DNA from: Candidatus Methylacidithermus pantelleriae
GTDB lineage: Bacteria; Verrucomicrobiota; Verrucomicrobiia; Methylacidiphilales; Methylacidiphilaceae
Direction: 5' to 3'
Length of the DNA: 64,000 bases
NCBI RefSeq assembly: GCF_905250085.1
Contig: NZ_CAJNOB010000070.1
Coordinates: forward strand, 1-64,000
Below, in pieces: positions 27,424 through 36,616 of the stretch. Position 1 is the first letter of the stretch. Every line of letters begins with the position of its first letter. The notes beneath the pieces are model-generated. The model had not been told where the DNA came from. It did not search any database and worked only from the letters and a program-made list of their open reading frames with translations. The translations under genes and the position numbers were made by a program.

Positions 27424-28209
27424 GTGAAAAATTTCTGGTTTCTCTCTCTCGCCATAACGCTCCTGGTTCAGTCCAATCGATCCTGCCTTGCTTGGATCGT
27501 CTCCGAACGTTTGACCGTGGCTTCTCCTCAGGGCAATTTTCGGTTGGTCCAGGAGTATGAGCCAGGGGAGCCCTATTCATGCTATCGCACCTGGGTGGAA
27601 CAAAGTAACGGGTCGCGGTACCTTTTGACCGAAGGAGATCGCCCGGAACATTTGCGTTACGCTGCCACCTACTCCATTTCCCCCGATGAGCAGTGGATCT
27701 TCCGCAGCCAGAAGTGGGCGAGCGGAGAAAGCGTGGGATACCTCTACCATCGGGAACCGAAGGATGGGAAATTTCGTCGCGTTGACGGCCAGTTTGACAA
27801 AAGGGCCTGGCAGTTTTACCGCGAGCTTGCACCCCGGCGAGGTTGGATTCTCCCGAACTTTCATAAGACCATCTATGTAGAACGGGATGCGTGGTCAAAG
27901 CCTGGGATTTTACGTTTTCACCTTTTTGGCGCTAGGGACCTTGGTTCGAACTCCGTCGAACAAGAAGTAACCTTGTGCTACGAGCTAGCCAATGGAAAGT
28001 TCGTGGAATGTGAGGCCTCTAAACCCTCGACTCAGCCAGAGGCCCAATTGCCGTCACAATCCCATCTGGCTAATCCTAATGAACCACCGTCGGAGAACTA
28101 TCGTCCATGGAACCAGGAGCCGCCTCCCTTTGCCGCGCCCCCGCCGCCTGCGTCAGAGAATGGGCCACCGGAATCTGGCTCTTCCGCTGAACCGAGCTCT
28201 CCACCGTAG
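27424..28209 (+). CDS. Exported protein with Pro-rich tail, unknown function
   Basis: GTG at 27424 starts a signal peptide (MKNFWFLSLAITLLVQSNRS). Residues about 25-190 look like a beta-rich globular domain with many aromatic residues (YAATYSISPDEQWIFRSQKW); the final 65 residues are a Pro/Glu/Ser-rich low-complexity tail. It is the last gene of the T4S-linked series; a nested hairpin follows. No family is recognised. Confidence 0.65.
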   Translation: MKNFWFLSLAITLLVQSNRSCLAWIVSERLTVASPQGNFRLVQEYEPGEPYSCYRTWVEQSNGSRYLLTEGDRPEHLRYAATYSISPDEQWIFRSQKWASGESVGYLYHREPKDGKFRRVDGQFDKRAWQFYRELAPRRGWILPNFHKTIYVERDAWSKPGILRFHLFGARDLGSNSVEQEVTLCYELANGKFVECEASKPSTQPEAQLPSQSHLANPNEPPSENYRPWNQEPPPFAAPPPPASENGPPESGSSAEPSSPP

Positions 28210-28253
28210 GAAGCTGGAGGTGTTGTTTACACGTGGCTGTCTTTCGAAAGTCG

Positions 28254-28313
28254 TTAAGGAAGCCATTCCGAAAAGCCTTGGCTTTCGGTGGTACTTGGCT
28301 TTCCTTTCCTTAA
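28254..28313 (+). terminator. Nested hairpin after the last T4S-block gene
   Basis: An inner hairpin (CCGAAAAGCC, TT, GGCTTTCGG; 28268-28288) lies inside a wider imperfect pair (TTAAGGAAGCCA against TGGCTTTCCTTTCCTTAA). It begins 45 bases after the stop. There is no clean T run, so it may be a weak terminator or an mRNA 3'-end structure. Confidence 0.35.
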
Positions 28314-29079
28314 GGCATTTGTCGGTTTTGAAGCCTTGGCGCATATAGTTTTTCGCCACGCTCGTAGGAACCAGCAGTGACGAGCCAAAACCGAAAGATC
28401 GCGGCTTTTGACAGCTCGACTCGGAGAAAATTTCCGGCACTATGCCGCCACGAAAACATTTGGGAGGTAATTTTCCAAATTAGGGGACCTGGAATGACTC
28501 AACGAGAAAAGCGTTTTTTTTCTTCGCCCATAGCCTAAGCATCGCAATAGAAACTTTTTCGCCTCGGGTCTTGGTTTTATCCTCGAAGGGAACCAATCAT
28601 CGCCTCGCGCAGCCCCATAAGCACAAAAGTTAGTGAGACCACAGGGTAGCTTTGGACTTGAGCAAAGACCGAAGGGGAGGGGGGCCGGCTCTTTGGTTCG
28701 AACGAAACGCGACAAGGAGAGAGAGCGGGCAGACTGCCGATAAGTCGAGAACCAGGTCTTGCGCCTTCCGAAATGCGATAAGCTGGCGCTCCCTACGAAA
28801 AATGGTCAGCACGCGAAATATACGGGGTGGGAGTCGAGCCCAGTTGTAGTCGTTTATTACGCAATTTCGATTGGAACAAGGACAAGCTAAGTAAAAAGGG
28901 AATTCGGGCAGTAACAAAGTGTACGGCTTCCCGCTAAGGGGTTCTCGGTCGGCTCATTTTCGGTGATTGCGTCGTAAGTCATTGAGACGCAAGACCTTCA
29001 ATGGGCCATTGGAACTCCATGTTCTGCTTTTTTACGATCTTGGGGTTGACCACGGCTTTCGGCCAAGGATCCGGACGGT
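28314..29079. other. About 770 bases without a recognisable gene
   Basis: No supported frame. The stretch lies between the end of the T4S block and a dead transposase fragment, so it may hold the element boundary, but I could not find matching direct repeats. Confidence 0.35.
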
Positions 29080-29630
29080 GGAAAGGATTTAGTAGTGGGT
29101 CTGGGAGTTGCCGGCGGTAACTTGCCCAGCGTGTTTCGTTGTCGCATGATAGCTGGACGGTGTGGAGCGTCCGGAGGGCAGCCTAGACTTGTTTTGGGAA
29201 AAAAGGAAGCTTCGCCGCTTAAAGTTTCTTCCGTAGGCGGGTCTCCAGTAGGAGGGCTCAAGCGACCCAAAGAGACGTGCGCTAGGGACTCGTTGCGGAT
29301 CGTGATGGGAGATAGGGCAGAGTTTTTCGCCCATCTTTAGAGCTTGCGGAAAGCTCTTTCCACCTCGGAGAGTCTCTTGCCGGCTCAGAGGACTTTTCTC
29401 GGGGAGAAGCCCCTTTTTTGCTTGCGTTAGAATCAGATACTTCCCCTCCAGCAATTTTTTCCGTCGCCTGGGCTCTTCCGAGACTCGGAGCCTGCCTTTG
29501 CTCTAGGCTCAAACGAAAGAAAGTACCGATGGCCACGATGCGACGAAAAAATCTGGCTGACCGAACGGCCGATCTTTCCCGATCCTCTAGCTCTCGTTCT
29601 CCTTGTTCCATGCGCTGGACTCGGCCTGTC
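29080..29630 (-). pseudogene. IS1634-family transposase, C-terminal relic
   Basis: Base-level similarity to the IS1634 transposase at 50.4-51.0 kb is visible: GGAAAGCTCTTTCCACCTCG near 29346 against GGAAGGCTCTTTCCACCTCG near 50727. LEGKYLILT is readable in the protein frame at about 29450, followed by frameshifts. Only the last third of the gene remains, ending right beside fabH. It is inactive. Confidence 0.75.
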
Positions 29631-29637
29631 GTTTTTC

Positions 29638-30660
29638 CTACCACTCCAGCACAATACCGGCCCAGGTTAGGCCAGCGCCGAAGGCCACGAGGAGTAGAAG
29701 ATCACCGCTTCGGATTCTTCCGCTGTGCGAGGCTTCATGTAACGCGATTGGGATGCACGCAGCTGAGGTATTGCCATAGCGCTCAACATGGACATGGAAG
29801 GCATCCAAAGGAAGCTCTAATCGCTGGGCGAGCGCTTCAATGATGCGAATATTAGCTTGGTGAGGGAAAATACAGGAAAGATCACTAGGTCGGATCCCTG
29901 CTTTCTTTAAGCATAGCTTAGCACATCGATCCATGGCTTCAATGGCCTGACGGAAGACTTTCCGGCCGTCCATTCGAATATAATGGAGCTTTTGATGGAT
30001 ATTATCGGGTCGTAAGGGCAGCCGTGCGCCGCCTCCCGGAACCGTTAAAAGGTCTCCCAATGAGCCATCAGCTCCCAATTCAAAGGAGAGAATCCCACGC
30101 TTCCCTTTACAATGCCGCATGATGACAGCCCCGGCTCCGTCTCCAAAAAGGACGCACGTATTGCGGTCTTCCCAATCCAGTATGGTGGAAAGTTTTTCTG
30201 TTCCCACCACCAGGATGGTCTCGTAGGCTCCCGTAGCGATGCACTGGCCTGCTAAGAACATGGCATACAGAAAACCGGAGCAAGCTGCCTGGATATCAAA
30301 AGCGGGGATATGCCGGGCACCAAGTTCGCGCTGGATGTGACAGGCTGTAGAAGGGAAGACGGTGTCCGGTGTGGTGGTGGCTACCAAAAGAAGATCGATA
30401 TCTGTAGGGAGGAGCTGAGCTTCCCGCAAGGCCATTTCGGCGGCTCGTGCCCCCATGAAGGAGGGGGTTTCTTTGTCAGAAGCGATTCTTCGCTCCCGGA
30501 TTCCTGTACGAGAACGAATCCATTCATCCGTTGTGTCCACCATCTTCTCAAGCTCGTGATTCGAAAGCACCCGAGTGGGCAAGTAAAGCCCAGTGCTGAT
30601 CACAGAAGCGCTACGAGGCAGGGGAGAGCACATCGAGCCTAGGTCCATGTCCTTGTTCAT
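29638..30660 (-). CDS. fabH: 3-oxoacyl-ACP synthase III (KAS III)
   Basis: FabH condenses acetyl-CoA with malonyl-ACP to start fatty-acid synthesis in the cytoplasm. The sequence shows TTDEWIRSRTGIRERRIA near residue 45, the active-site Cys in AACSGFLYAMFLAGQ (about residue 124), the His in IFPHQANIRI (about residue 255) and the Asn in ERYGNTSAACIPIAL (about residue 285), completing the Cys-His-Asn triad. The length of 340 is slightly above the usual 320-335 because of about 15 extra N-terminal residues. The start overlaps the end of plsX by 50 bases; GGAGGAA precedes it. Last gene of the yceD-rpmF-plsX-fabH cluster. Confidence 0.95.
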   Translation of the reverse strand: MNKDMDLGSMCSPLPRSASVISTGLYLPTRVLSNHELEKMVDTTDEWIRSRTGIRERRIASDKETPSFMGARAAEMALREAQLLPTDIDLLLVATTTPDTVFPSTACHIQRELGARHIPAFDIQAACSGFLYAMFLAGQCIATGAYETILVVGTEKLSTILDWEDRNTCVLFGDGAGAVIMRHCKGKRGILSFELGADGSLGDLLTVPGGGARLPLRPDNIHQKLHYIRMDGRKVFRQAIEAMDRCAKLCLKKAGIRPSDLSCIFPHQANIRIIEALAQRLELPLDAFHVHVERYGNTSAACIPIALHEASHSGRIRSGDLLLLVAFGAGLTWAGIVLEW

Positions 30661-31657
30661 GATATTTGCGCACTTCCTCCACGATTACTCCGTTGACGTT
30701 TGCTTTGACGCTGTCGCGAGCCACACGAAGCGCATTTTTGATGGCCTTCGGCGAGGAAGCGCCGTGAGCAATAATGCAGGTACCATTTACCCCCAAAAGC
30801 AGCGCACCTCCGTATTCATCCGGATCCGTTTTGCGGCGGATCGTCCGAAACGCGCCCAGTGCCAAAAACGCCCCCATTTTTCGTACAACATTCCTCTTTA
30901 ACTCGCGCTTGAGCCAGTCCATGACAGCCCGTGCTGCAGCTTCCGCCGTCTTCAACACCACATTTCCCACAAATCCGTCACATACCACAACGTCCACCGG
31001 TCGTTGGAATAAGTCTCTTCCTTCAATGTTTCCCACAAAGTTTAGGGAGCTCCTGGTCAAAAGCTTGAAAGCTTCTCGGGTGAGCTCGTTGCCTTTGAGA
31101 TCTTCTGTACCGATGCTCAAAAGAGCGACACGGGGACGCACGATTCCAAGGATTTGTTCTGCGTAAATGCTCCCCATAAACGCATAAGCCACAAGCTCGG
31201 CTGGTTCCGCATCGACGTTGGCTCCTGAGTCGATAAGAACAAAGGGGTGTTCCTCAGCCGGAATCACACTGGCAATCCCCGGTCGATCGATGCCTGGCAG
31301 CGTTCGAAGCTTGATGGTTGCTGCGGCAACTGTTGCACCTGTGTGACCTGCAGAGACAAGGGCAGAGGCCGCCCCGTTTTTTACCAGCTCGACGCATCGA
31401 CTAATGGACGAGTCCTTTTTCCGGCGCACGCTTTCAATCCCACTTTCTCCCATCGCCACCACTTGAGATGTATGGACCACCTGGACCCGATCTTGCCATG
31501 GAGCAAGGGAATGACGATGGAGTTCCCGTTCCAGACACGTCTGGTCGCCCACAAGCAAAAGCTCAAGATCGGGAAATTCTTGAAGGGCTAAAACTGCGCC
31601 TGCCACGGGCGAGGAGGGAGCATAATCTCCTCCCATCGCGTCGAGCGCAATTTTCAT
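30611..31657 (-). CDS. plsX: Phosphate acyltransferase PlsX
   Basis: PlsX turns acyl-ACP into acyl-phosphate, the donor for the first acylation of glycerol-3-phosphate in phospholipid synthesis. Family motifs are present: the N-terminal KIALDAMGGDYAPSSPVAGA, GALVSAGHTGATVAAA (about residue 98), VLIDSGANVDAEP (about 135), and the C-terminal GAPLLGV-type stretch YGGALLLGVNGTCIIAHG (about 280). The length of 348 is normal. GGAAGG precedes the ATG. It sits between rpmF and fabH, the common bacterial order, and is probably co-transcribed. Confidence 0.96.
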   Translation of the reverse strand: MKIALDAMGGDYAPSSPVAGAVLALQEFPDLELLLVGDQTCLERELHRHSLAPWQDRVQVVHTSQVVAMGESGIESVRRKKDSSISRCVELVKNGAASALVSAGHTGATVAAATIKLRTLPGIDRPGIASVIPAEEHPFVLIDSGANVDAEPAELVAYAFMGSIYAEQILGIVRPRVALLSIGTEDLKGNELTREAFKLLTRSSLNFVGNIEGRDLFQRPVDVVVCDGFVGNVVLKTAEAAARAVMDWLKRELKRNVVRKMGAFLALGAFRTIRRKTDPDEYGGALLLGVNGTCIIAHGASSPKAIKNALRVARDSVKANVNGVIVEEVRKYHEQGHGPRLDVLSPAS

Positions 31658-31680
31658 GAGCCTTCCTTCCGGAAGGAAGC

Positions 31681-31866
31681 CTACTCTTCAGCTTCTTTCG
31701 TGAGAACCTGGCGACCTCGATAACGACCCGTTGCGGGATCTACCGAGTGGGGGAGGTGAACGTTTCCGGTCTCAGGATCGACAAAAAGACCCGGAGGTTT
31801 CCAGCGATTGGCAGCGCGTCGTGAACGCCGTCTTGACTTAGATGTAATACGCTTCGGTACTCCCAC
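31681..31866 (-). CDS. rpmF: Ribosomal protein bL32
   Basis: A 61-residue basic protein starting at GTG 31866 (GVPKRITSKSRRRSRRAANR), the conserved start of bL32. It ends with an acidic EAEE tail and lacks the zinc cysteines seen in some bL32 proteins. It follows yceD by 4 bases and precedes plsX by 23, the standard neighbourhood. The GTG start is chosen because family members begin at exactly this residue. Confidence 0.95.
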   Translation of the reverse strand: MGVPKRITSKSRRRSRRAANRWKPPGLFVDPETGNVHLPHSVDPATGRYRGRQVLTKEAEE

Positions 31867-31870
31867 AGCC

Positions 31871-32308
31871 TTATTCCTTAAGCTGGTCCAACGCCTTCCA
31901 AACGTCCTGTCCATGTACAGGCTCCGCCGGTGGAGCCTGCCTCTCCTCCCACTCACAGACCTGACCCGGCGGACAGGTAGCAACGATCGGTAACGCAAGC
32001 AGTATGTCCTCCCGAATCGCCGGAGTCAAGTCAATCCATTCATCCAGAGGCTCTTGGAACCGAACCAGAAACCCGTTTACGTGGATAGGCCAGTCGATCC
32101 AGGCGCAGCACCGTCCACACTGGAGTCGAACGGTTGTCTGGAGTGTACCACTGACCAAAAGCTCCTCTTCCGTCCGCTGGGCTACCAACCGCGTTACAAT
32201 AGGTGCTTCTGCTTGTGCGAATTCCTCCTCCAATTCCAAAATTTCCGCCGGAAGAACGCCCTCCAAGGGAAGGGGATCTGCGCCAAGATCGGGTGTGTGA
32301 AGAATCAT
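31871..32308 (-). CDS. yceD: YceD/DUF177 family protein
   Basis: A DUF177 protein, encoded directly before rpmF in most bacteria; E. coli YceD is linked to 23S rRNA accumulation. The core signature is TLQTTVRLQCGRCCAWIDWP (about residues 52-71), with the conserved Cys-x-Arg-Cys. A late stretch CPPGQVCEW (about residue 117) adds two cysteines. The ATG has no ribosome binding site: the bases just upstream form a NrdR-box-like palindrome that touches the start codon, so the message may be leaderless. It leads the yceD-rpmF-plsX-fabH operon. Confidence 0.85.
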   Translation of the reverse strand: MILHTPDLGADPLPLEGVLPAEILELEEEFAQAEAPIVTRLVAQRTEEELLVSGTLQTTVRLQCGRCCAWIDWPIHVNGFLVRFQEPLDEWIDLTPAIREDILLALPIVATCPPGQVCEWEERQAPPAEPVHGQDVWKALDQLKE

Positions 32309-32322
32309 ACAATATATTGTTC
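32307..32322. promoter_or_regulatory. NrdR-box-like palindrome between yceD and nrdR
   Basis: ATACAATATATTGTTC fits the NrdR box (acaCwAtATaTwGtgt) perfectly in its ten-base core; ACAATATATTGT (32309-32320) is a perfect palindrome. It overlaps the yceD start codon and lies about 90 bases upstream of nrdR. NrdR boxes are usually paired; no second copy is evident here. Confidence 0.55.
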
Positions 32323-32339
32323 CAAGCCTTCTGTCTTGA

Positions 32340-32355
32340 CAAGGCTAAAGCCTTG
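32340..32355. promoter_or_regulatory. 16-bp palindrome upstream of nrdR
   Basis: Arms CAAGGCT and AGCCTTG with an AA spacer match perfectly, 55 bases before the nrdR ATG. TTGACA overlaps its left edge (32336-32341), so it could be an operator on a promoter or an RNA hairpin in the leader. Confidence 0.35.
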
Positions 32356-32410
32356 CTGGCTATCCAAGGGATTGATGCTTCCTGGAAGGCGCACTACTAT
32401 TCCTTGAGTT

Positions 32411-32977
32411 ATGCGATGCCCCAACTGCGGGGGAATGCGGGATCGGGTCGTGGATACGCGCCCACTCAAAGGTGGGTCGGTGATCCGGCGCCGGCGCCAG
32501 TGTCTTCATTGCCAAAGCCGTTTTACCACCTATGAGGAGATTGAAAGCCTCCCCCTCCAGGTGATCAAACGCGACGGGCGAGTCCAGGATTTTGACCGCT
32601 CCAAACTTTTAACAGGCATCCAGAAAGCTTGTGAAAAACGTCCGGTCAATCGAGAATCGATGGAAGCCCTGGCAGACTGGGTAACGGACCAGGCAAGGCG
32701 CCGGCATGGTCACAAAATTCCTAGCTCCGTTTTGGGGGAGCTTGTTCTTCGCGGTCTTCGAGTACTGGATTTAGTGGCCTACGTTCGCTTTGCTTCGGTA
32801 TACAAAAAATTTCAGGACATCGGAGACTTTCAAAAACTTTTGCAAGCCCATAACGAACCAGACCAAGGGGTTCTTTTTGAGCTCGGACCAACTCCGCCTA
32901 AGCGAAGGGATTCCAGGCAAGCGGGAGAGTCTGACAAGCTACTTCGCTCCGAAGGGGAGAAGCAGCCGAGCGCGTAA
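32411..32977 (+). CDS. nrdR: Transcriptional repressor NrdR
   Basis: NrdR represses ribonucleotide reductase genes, sensing ATP/dATP. The N-terminus is a zinc ribbon (CPNC at residues 3-6 and CLHC at 31-34, followed by RFTTYEEIE). The ATP-cone domain follows (VIKRDGRVQDFDRSKLLTGI, about residues 52-71) and ends near YVRFASVYKKFQD (about 128). The 188 residues exceed the usual 150-165 by a polar, low-complexity tail of about 35. It diverges from yceD across about 100 bases holding a NrdR-box-like site, so autoregulation is possible. Confidence 0.95.
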   Translation: MRCPNCGGMRDRVVDTRPLKGGSVIRRRRQCLHCQSRFTTYEEIESLPLQVIKRDGRVQDFDRSKLLTGIQKACEKRPVNRESMEALADWVTDQARRRHGHKIPSSVLGELVLRGLRVLDLVAYVRFASVYKKFQDIGDFQKLLQAHNEPDQGVLFELGPTPPKRRDSRQAGESDKLLRSEGEKQPSA

Positions 32978-33881
32978 GATTTCTCCGCGTCATACTTTTC
33001 GGCAAGATTCTTCGATCACCAACTCTCTTTCGGCTCCGGTGTAGTCTTTGGTGCTGTAGGAAAGACCAGCGTCAGACTTTCTTGTGCGAAAAATCGCCGA
33101 TGATCGGCCTAATTTGCCGTTTCTGCTGTCTGTGCCGCCATTTTCGGCTCTTACGGGCACTGAGCTGCCTAGGCCTCGCCACCACCCACCGCAGCCTTCC
33201 CCGGTGTTTGCAGCAAGTGCCGAGTCGCTCTTGTTTGATCTCGAACGCTACTTGTGCATTAGTAGCCGCCATCACGCTGTTGGCTCTCGGCGATTTAGCC
33301 GTCAAATGGGCTGAAGGTCTCTCGGCCGCGCGTGACGGACGTGAAGTCCCGCTAGGTGGAAGGCGTCAATGAAAAAGCTGGGCGGAGAACAGTCAACTAC
33401 ACAAGGCGCCGGGGAACGCTAGAGATTTAGTTCGCACAATATACGTTATATGAATAATCGAGCGGCGCGGCCAACTTGCCTTCGCACTGTAGTTCTCCCG
33501 CTCTCGTTAGCTCCTTCGGCGGCCCAAATGCCGCATTCCGCTCCGCTACTCTTCGAAACAGCCAAACTCTCTAGCCGCGTTCGCCCAAAATATACCCAAT
33601 ACCCACACCCGCCGTGCGAGAACCTTTGCCGATCGACGCACGCACGTTGGCTAGACGATAAGGCATGGATCTTAATTGCTTGCTCCCCACTCAACGTTGA
33701 AATTGCAGGCAGAGAGCGGAGCGTGGCAAAAGATCACAGCCCCGGTTTGCCCTCCTTTACTACGCCAGCAAAAACTCTTTCCCGAGCTAACGTTCCCGTT
33801 TTGGACGTGCGCCCGGCGCCTTATCTTGGCAGATTGGATTGGCTTCCCTAGCACAACGAGAACCGTCGATCGATGCAAAGG
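32978..33881. other. About 900 bases without a recognisable gene
   Basis: Only short, unsupported frames on both strands. The right end carries the sigma-54-like promoter of glnB. Confidence 0.4.
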
Positions 33882-33897
33882 TGGCATGGAACGTGCT
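33882..33897 (+). promoter_or_regulatory. Sigma-54 (RpoN) -24/-12 promoter for glnB
   Basis: TGGCATG-GAAC-GTGCT matches TGGCAYR-N4-TTGCW with one mismatch and the exact 10-base gap between GG and GC. It lies about 94 bases before the glnB start. RpoN promoters with NtrC-type activators are the classical control of P-II and glutamine synthetase genes. Confidence 0.6.
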
Positions 33898-33984
33898 TTT
33901 TCTTGTTGCATCCACGTGCCGGAGTAGCTTAATCAAAAGCCTTGTTTTGAATATCCGAAGAGCCAGAACAACAAAGAGAGGTGA

Positions 33985-34335
<351 letters not shown>

Positions 34336-34366
34336 CAGGGATATCAGTTTTCTTCCCTAGCTGCAG

Positions 34367-34393
34367 CCCAATCCTGGTAGGGTTTCAGGATGG
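34367..34393 (+). other. Hairpin in the glnB-glnA spacer
   Basis: CCCAATCCTG and CAGGATGGG pair with one bulged A around a short loop. No T run follows, so this may be an attenuator-like or processing structure that lowers read-through into glnA. Confidence 0.3.
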
Positions 34394-34516
34394 GAGGTAA
34401 CTGGCTTGCCCTAGTCTAAGACGGCCGACCGCTAACAAGATGCGGCGTTTGGCTTTAGCCTAGGAGTCAAGGAAACAACTGAACCCAACGTCTGGAAAGG
34501 AGGAGTTATCATTCTT

Positions 34517-35950
34517 ATGGCTGACAAATATCGCCACTGTACATCCGGTCGAGAAGTTCTTGAGTTTGCCAAGGAGCATGGCGCGAAGTTGGTTGACTTT
34601 AAATTTTCTGACCCTCTTGGAGCCTGGCAACATTTTGTAATGACGCTGGACTGCCTGTCGGAGGAGTCGTTTAGCGAAGGGGTAGGCTTTGACGGATCTT
34701 CCATTCGTGGGTGGCAAGCCATCCAAGAATCTGACATGTTAATCTTGCCCGATCCCTACACGGCATTTATCGATCCGTTCACCACTGAACCCACGTTAAG
34801 TCTCATCTGTTCTGTTATCGATCCCATTACCCGGCAAAGCTATTCTCGTGACCCCAGGAACATCGCTGCGAAGGCTGAAGCTTATCTCAAAAGCACTGGG
34901 ATAGCTGATACCGCATACTTCGGTCCGGAGGCAGAATTTTTCATCTTCGACGAAGTCCGCTACGATAATGAGGCCAACGGGTGCTTCTATGAGGTGCAAT
35001 CCGTAGAAGGTATTTGGAACAGCGGACGAGACGAAATGCCTAATCTTGGACATAAGATTCGCCACAAAGAGGGCTATTTTCCGGTGCCACCTTCGGACAC
35101 CCTTCAGGACGTTCGAAACGAAATGGTTCTCACACTTGAATCTCTGGGAGTGCCGGTTGAGCGGCAGCACCATGAGGTTGCTACTGCCGGGCAAGCAGAA
35201 ATTGACATTCGGTACGATTCCCTCCTGCGAATGGGGGATAAGATGAGTATCTACAAGTATGTAATAAAAAATGTAGCAAAGAAATACGGAAAAACCGCTA
35301 CGTTTATGCCGAAGCCACTTTTTGGGGATAATGGCTCGGGAATGCACACGCATCAATCCCTTTGGAAGGATGGAAAGCCGCTTTTCGCGGGCAACCGGTA
35401 TGCTGGACTTAGCGAGCTTGCGCTCTACTATATTGGTGGTCTACTCAAGCATGCACCGGCATTGACAGCGATCTGTAATCCCACCACCAATAGCTATAAG
35501 AGGTTGGTGCCCGGTTTTGAAGCTCCCGTGAACTTGGCTTATTCGGCCCGGAATCGCAGTGCCGCGATTCGGATTCCGACATACTCTCCGGATCCGAAAG
35601 CAAAGCGGATCGAATTTCGGCCTCCCGATCCGGCAGCAAATATTTATCTGGCCTGCTCTGCTATGTTGATGGCCGGACTTGATGGGATCCAGAATCGCAT
35701 TGATCCGGGTGAGCCTCTAGAAAAAAACATTTACGAACTGCCCCCGGAAGAGCTCAAGAGAGTCCCGACGGTGCCGGATTCCTTGCGGGGAGCCATGGAG
35801 GCCTTGGAGCAAGACCATGAGTTTCTGCTCAAGGGAGACGTGTTTACGAAAGAATTTGTTGAGTTGATTATTGAAATGCGGAGAAGAGATTATGACACGT
35901 TACGTCTTCGGCCTCACCCAATTGAGTTTTATCTGTACTATGATATTTAA
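34517..35950 (+). CDS. glnA: Glutamine synthetase type I
   Basis: GlnA joins ammonium and glutamate to glutamine using ATP. Typical GSI segments are present: [15 protein letters not shown] near residue 22, [12 protein letters not shown] (about 56), [11 protein letters not shown] (about 135), the ATP/ammonium region [19 protein letters not shown] (about 275) and [14 protein letters not shown] (about 370). The adenylylation tyrosine is present as [10 protein letters not shown] (Tyr406), placing it in the GSI-beta group controlled by adenylyltransferase. The length of 477 is normal. AGGAGG lies about 12 bases before the ATG. A strong terminator follows. It probably can be transcribed from the glnB sigma-54 promoter. 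Confidence 0.97.
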   Translation: MADKYRHCTSGREVLEFAKEHGAKLVDFKFSDPLGAWQHFVMTLDCLSEESFSEGVGFDGSSIRGWQAIQESDMLILPDPYTAFIDPFTTEPTLSLICSVIDPITRQSYSRDPRNIAAKAEAYLKSTGIADTAYFGPEAEFFIFDEVRYDNEANGCFYEVQSVEGIWNSGRDEMPNLGHKIRHKEGYFPVPPSDTLQDVRNEMVLTLESLGVPVERQHHEVATAGQAEIDIRYDSLLRMGDKMSIYKYVIKNVAKKYGKTATFMPKPLFGDNGSGMHTHQSLWKDGKPLFAGNRYAGLSELALYYIGGLLKHAPALTAICNPTTNSYKRLVPGFEAPVNLAYSARNRSAAIRIPTYSPDPKAKRIEFRPPDPAANIYLACSAMLMAGLDGIQNRIDPGEPLEKNIYELPPEELKRVPTVPDSLRGAMEALEQDHEFLLKGDVFTKEFVELIIEMRRRDYDTLRLRPHPIEFYLYYDI

Positions 35951-35987
35951 AGGGTAAGAACACGGTCATCGGCTTTTCGTTAGCTTA

Positions 35988-36024
35988 GGGGGTGCCGGTG
36001 TAGGTTCACGGCACCCCTTTTTGC
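35988..36024 (+). terminator. Rho-independent terminator of glnA
   Basis: GGGGTGCCG pairs with CGGCACCCC around a short loop and is followed by TTTTT, about 38 bases after the glnA stop. Confidence 0.85.
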
Positions 36025-36595
36025 GCTCTCGAGAGCTTCCTCTGGTTGATCTTATTGGCTGATGGGTCGCGCCGACACATCTGTCAAAGACCTCGGAATC
36101 GGGTGGTCCTTGGAGCCCTGCAGTCGGAAGCGTCGCAAATCGAGGGGAAGTGTTTTCGTTTCTTTCCCAGGGTCGTCTGGATCGTGAGGGGCGGTCGTCA
36201 AATCCCGCTCCCAATGGGTACGTCCATGTTCGGGGGAAGGTGCCCAACGTAAGGAGGCGAATTGGGAAATCGTGGGCTTTGCCCTCTTGCTTAGGCCCTC
36301 CCCTTTTGTTCGGATGGCTCAAAGGGTGAGGGTAGTGTTGCCCTGGGATTTAGAGAGGATAGGAATCGATCCCTGCAGGAGAGCTCCGCGCGGCACTGAG
36401 AGGTTGCCCGGGTTGAGCACCGAATAGGACTAGGCGCGTCGGTTGTGAAGCTGGCTCAAACTTTCAAGCCGGCTCAAAAAGCCGCAGGATTGGCAAGAGA
36501 GGCGTCTGCTAGAAGACGGCTTGGCGTGCAAATGGTTAGAAGCAATTTCCCGAGATTTCTTGGCTTGAGGAGGGAAGGAAAAGAGAACTTGCGTT
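36025..36595. other. About 570 bases without a recognisable gene
   Basis: Non-coding as far as I can see. The last 60 bases should hold the imuA promoter, since the operator-like palindrome follows directly. Confidence 0.4.
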
Positions 36596-36613
36596 TTAAT
36601 ACAAATGTATTAA
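36596..36613. promoter_or_regulatory. 18-bp perfect palindrome at imuA, candidate LexA-type operator
   Basis: Arms TTAATACA and TGTATTAA around AA match perfectly and end 3 bases before the imuA ATG. imuA-imuB-dnaE2 cassettes are classically LexA-controlled, so an SOS operator here is a reasonable inference; this sequence is not a known LexA box to me. Confidence 0.55.
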
Positions 36614-36616
36614 TTC

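Noticed and set aside
33450-33851. 133-codon plus-strand frame upstream of glnB
   Set aside because: No start signal or domain; overlaps equally long frames on the other strand.
34381-34440. Second sigma-54-like promoter before glnA
   Set aside because: The TGGCTTGCC-type text there lacks the correct GG-GC spacing.
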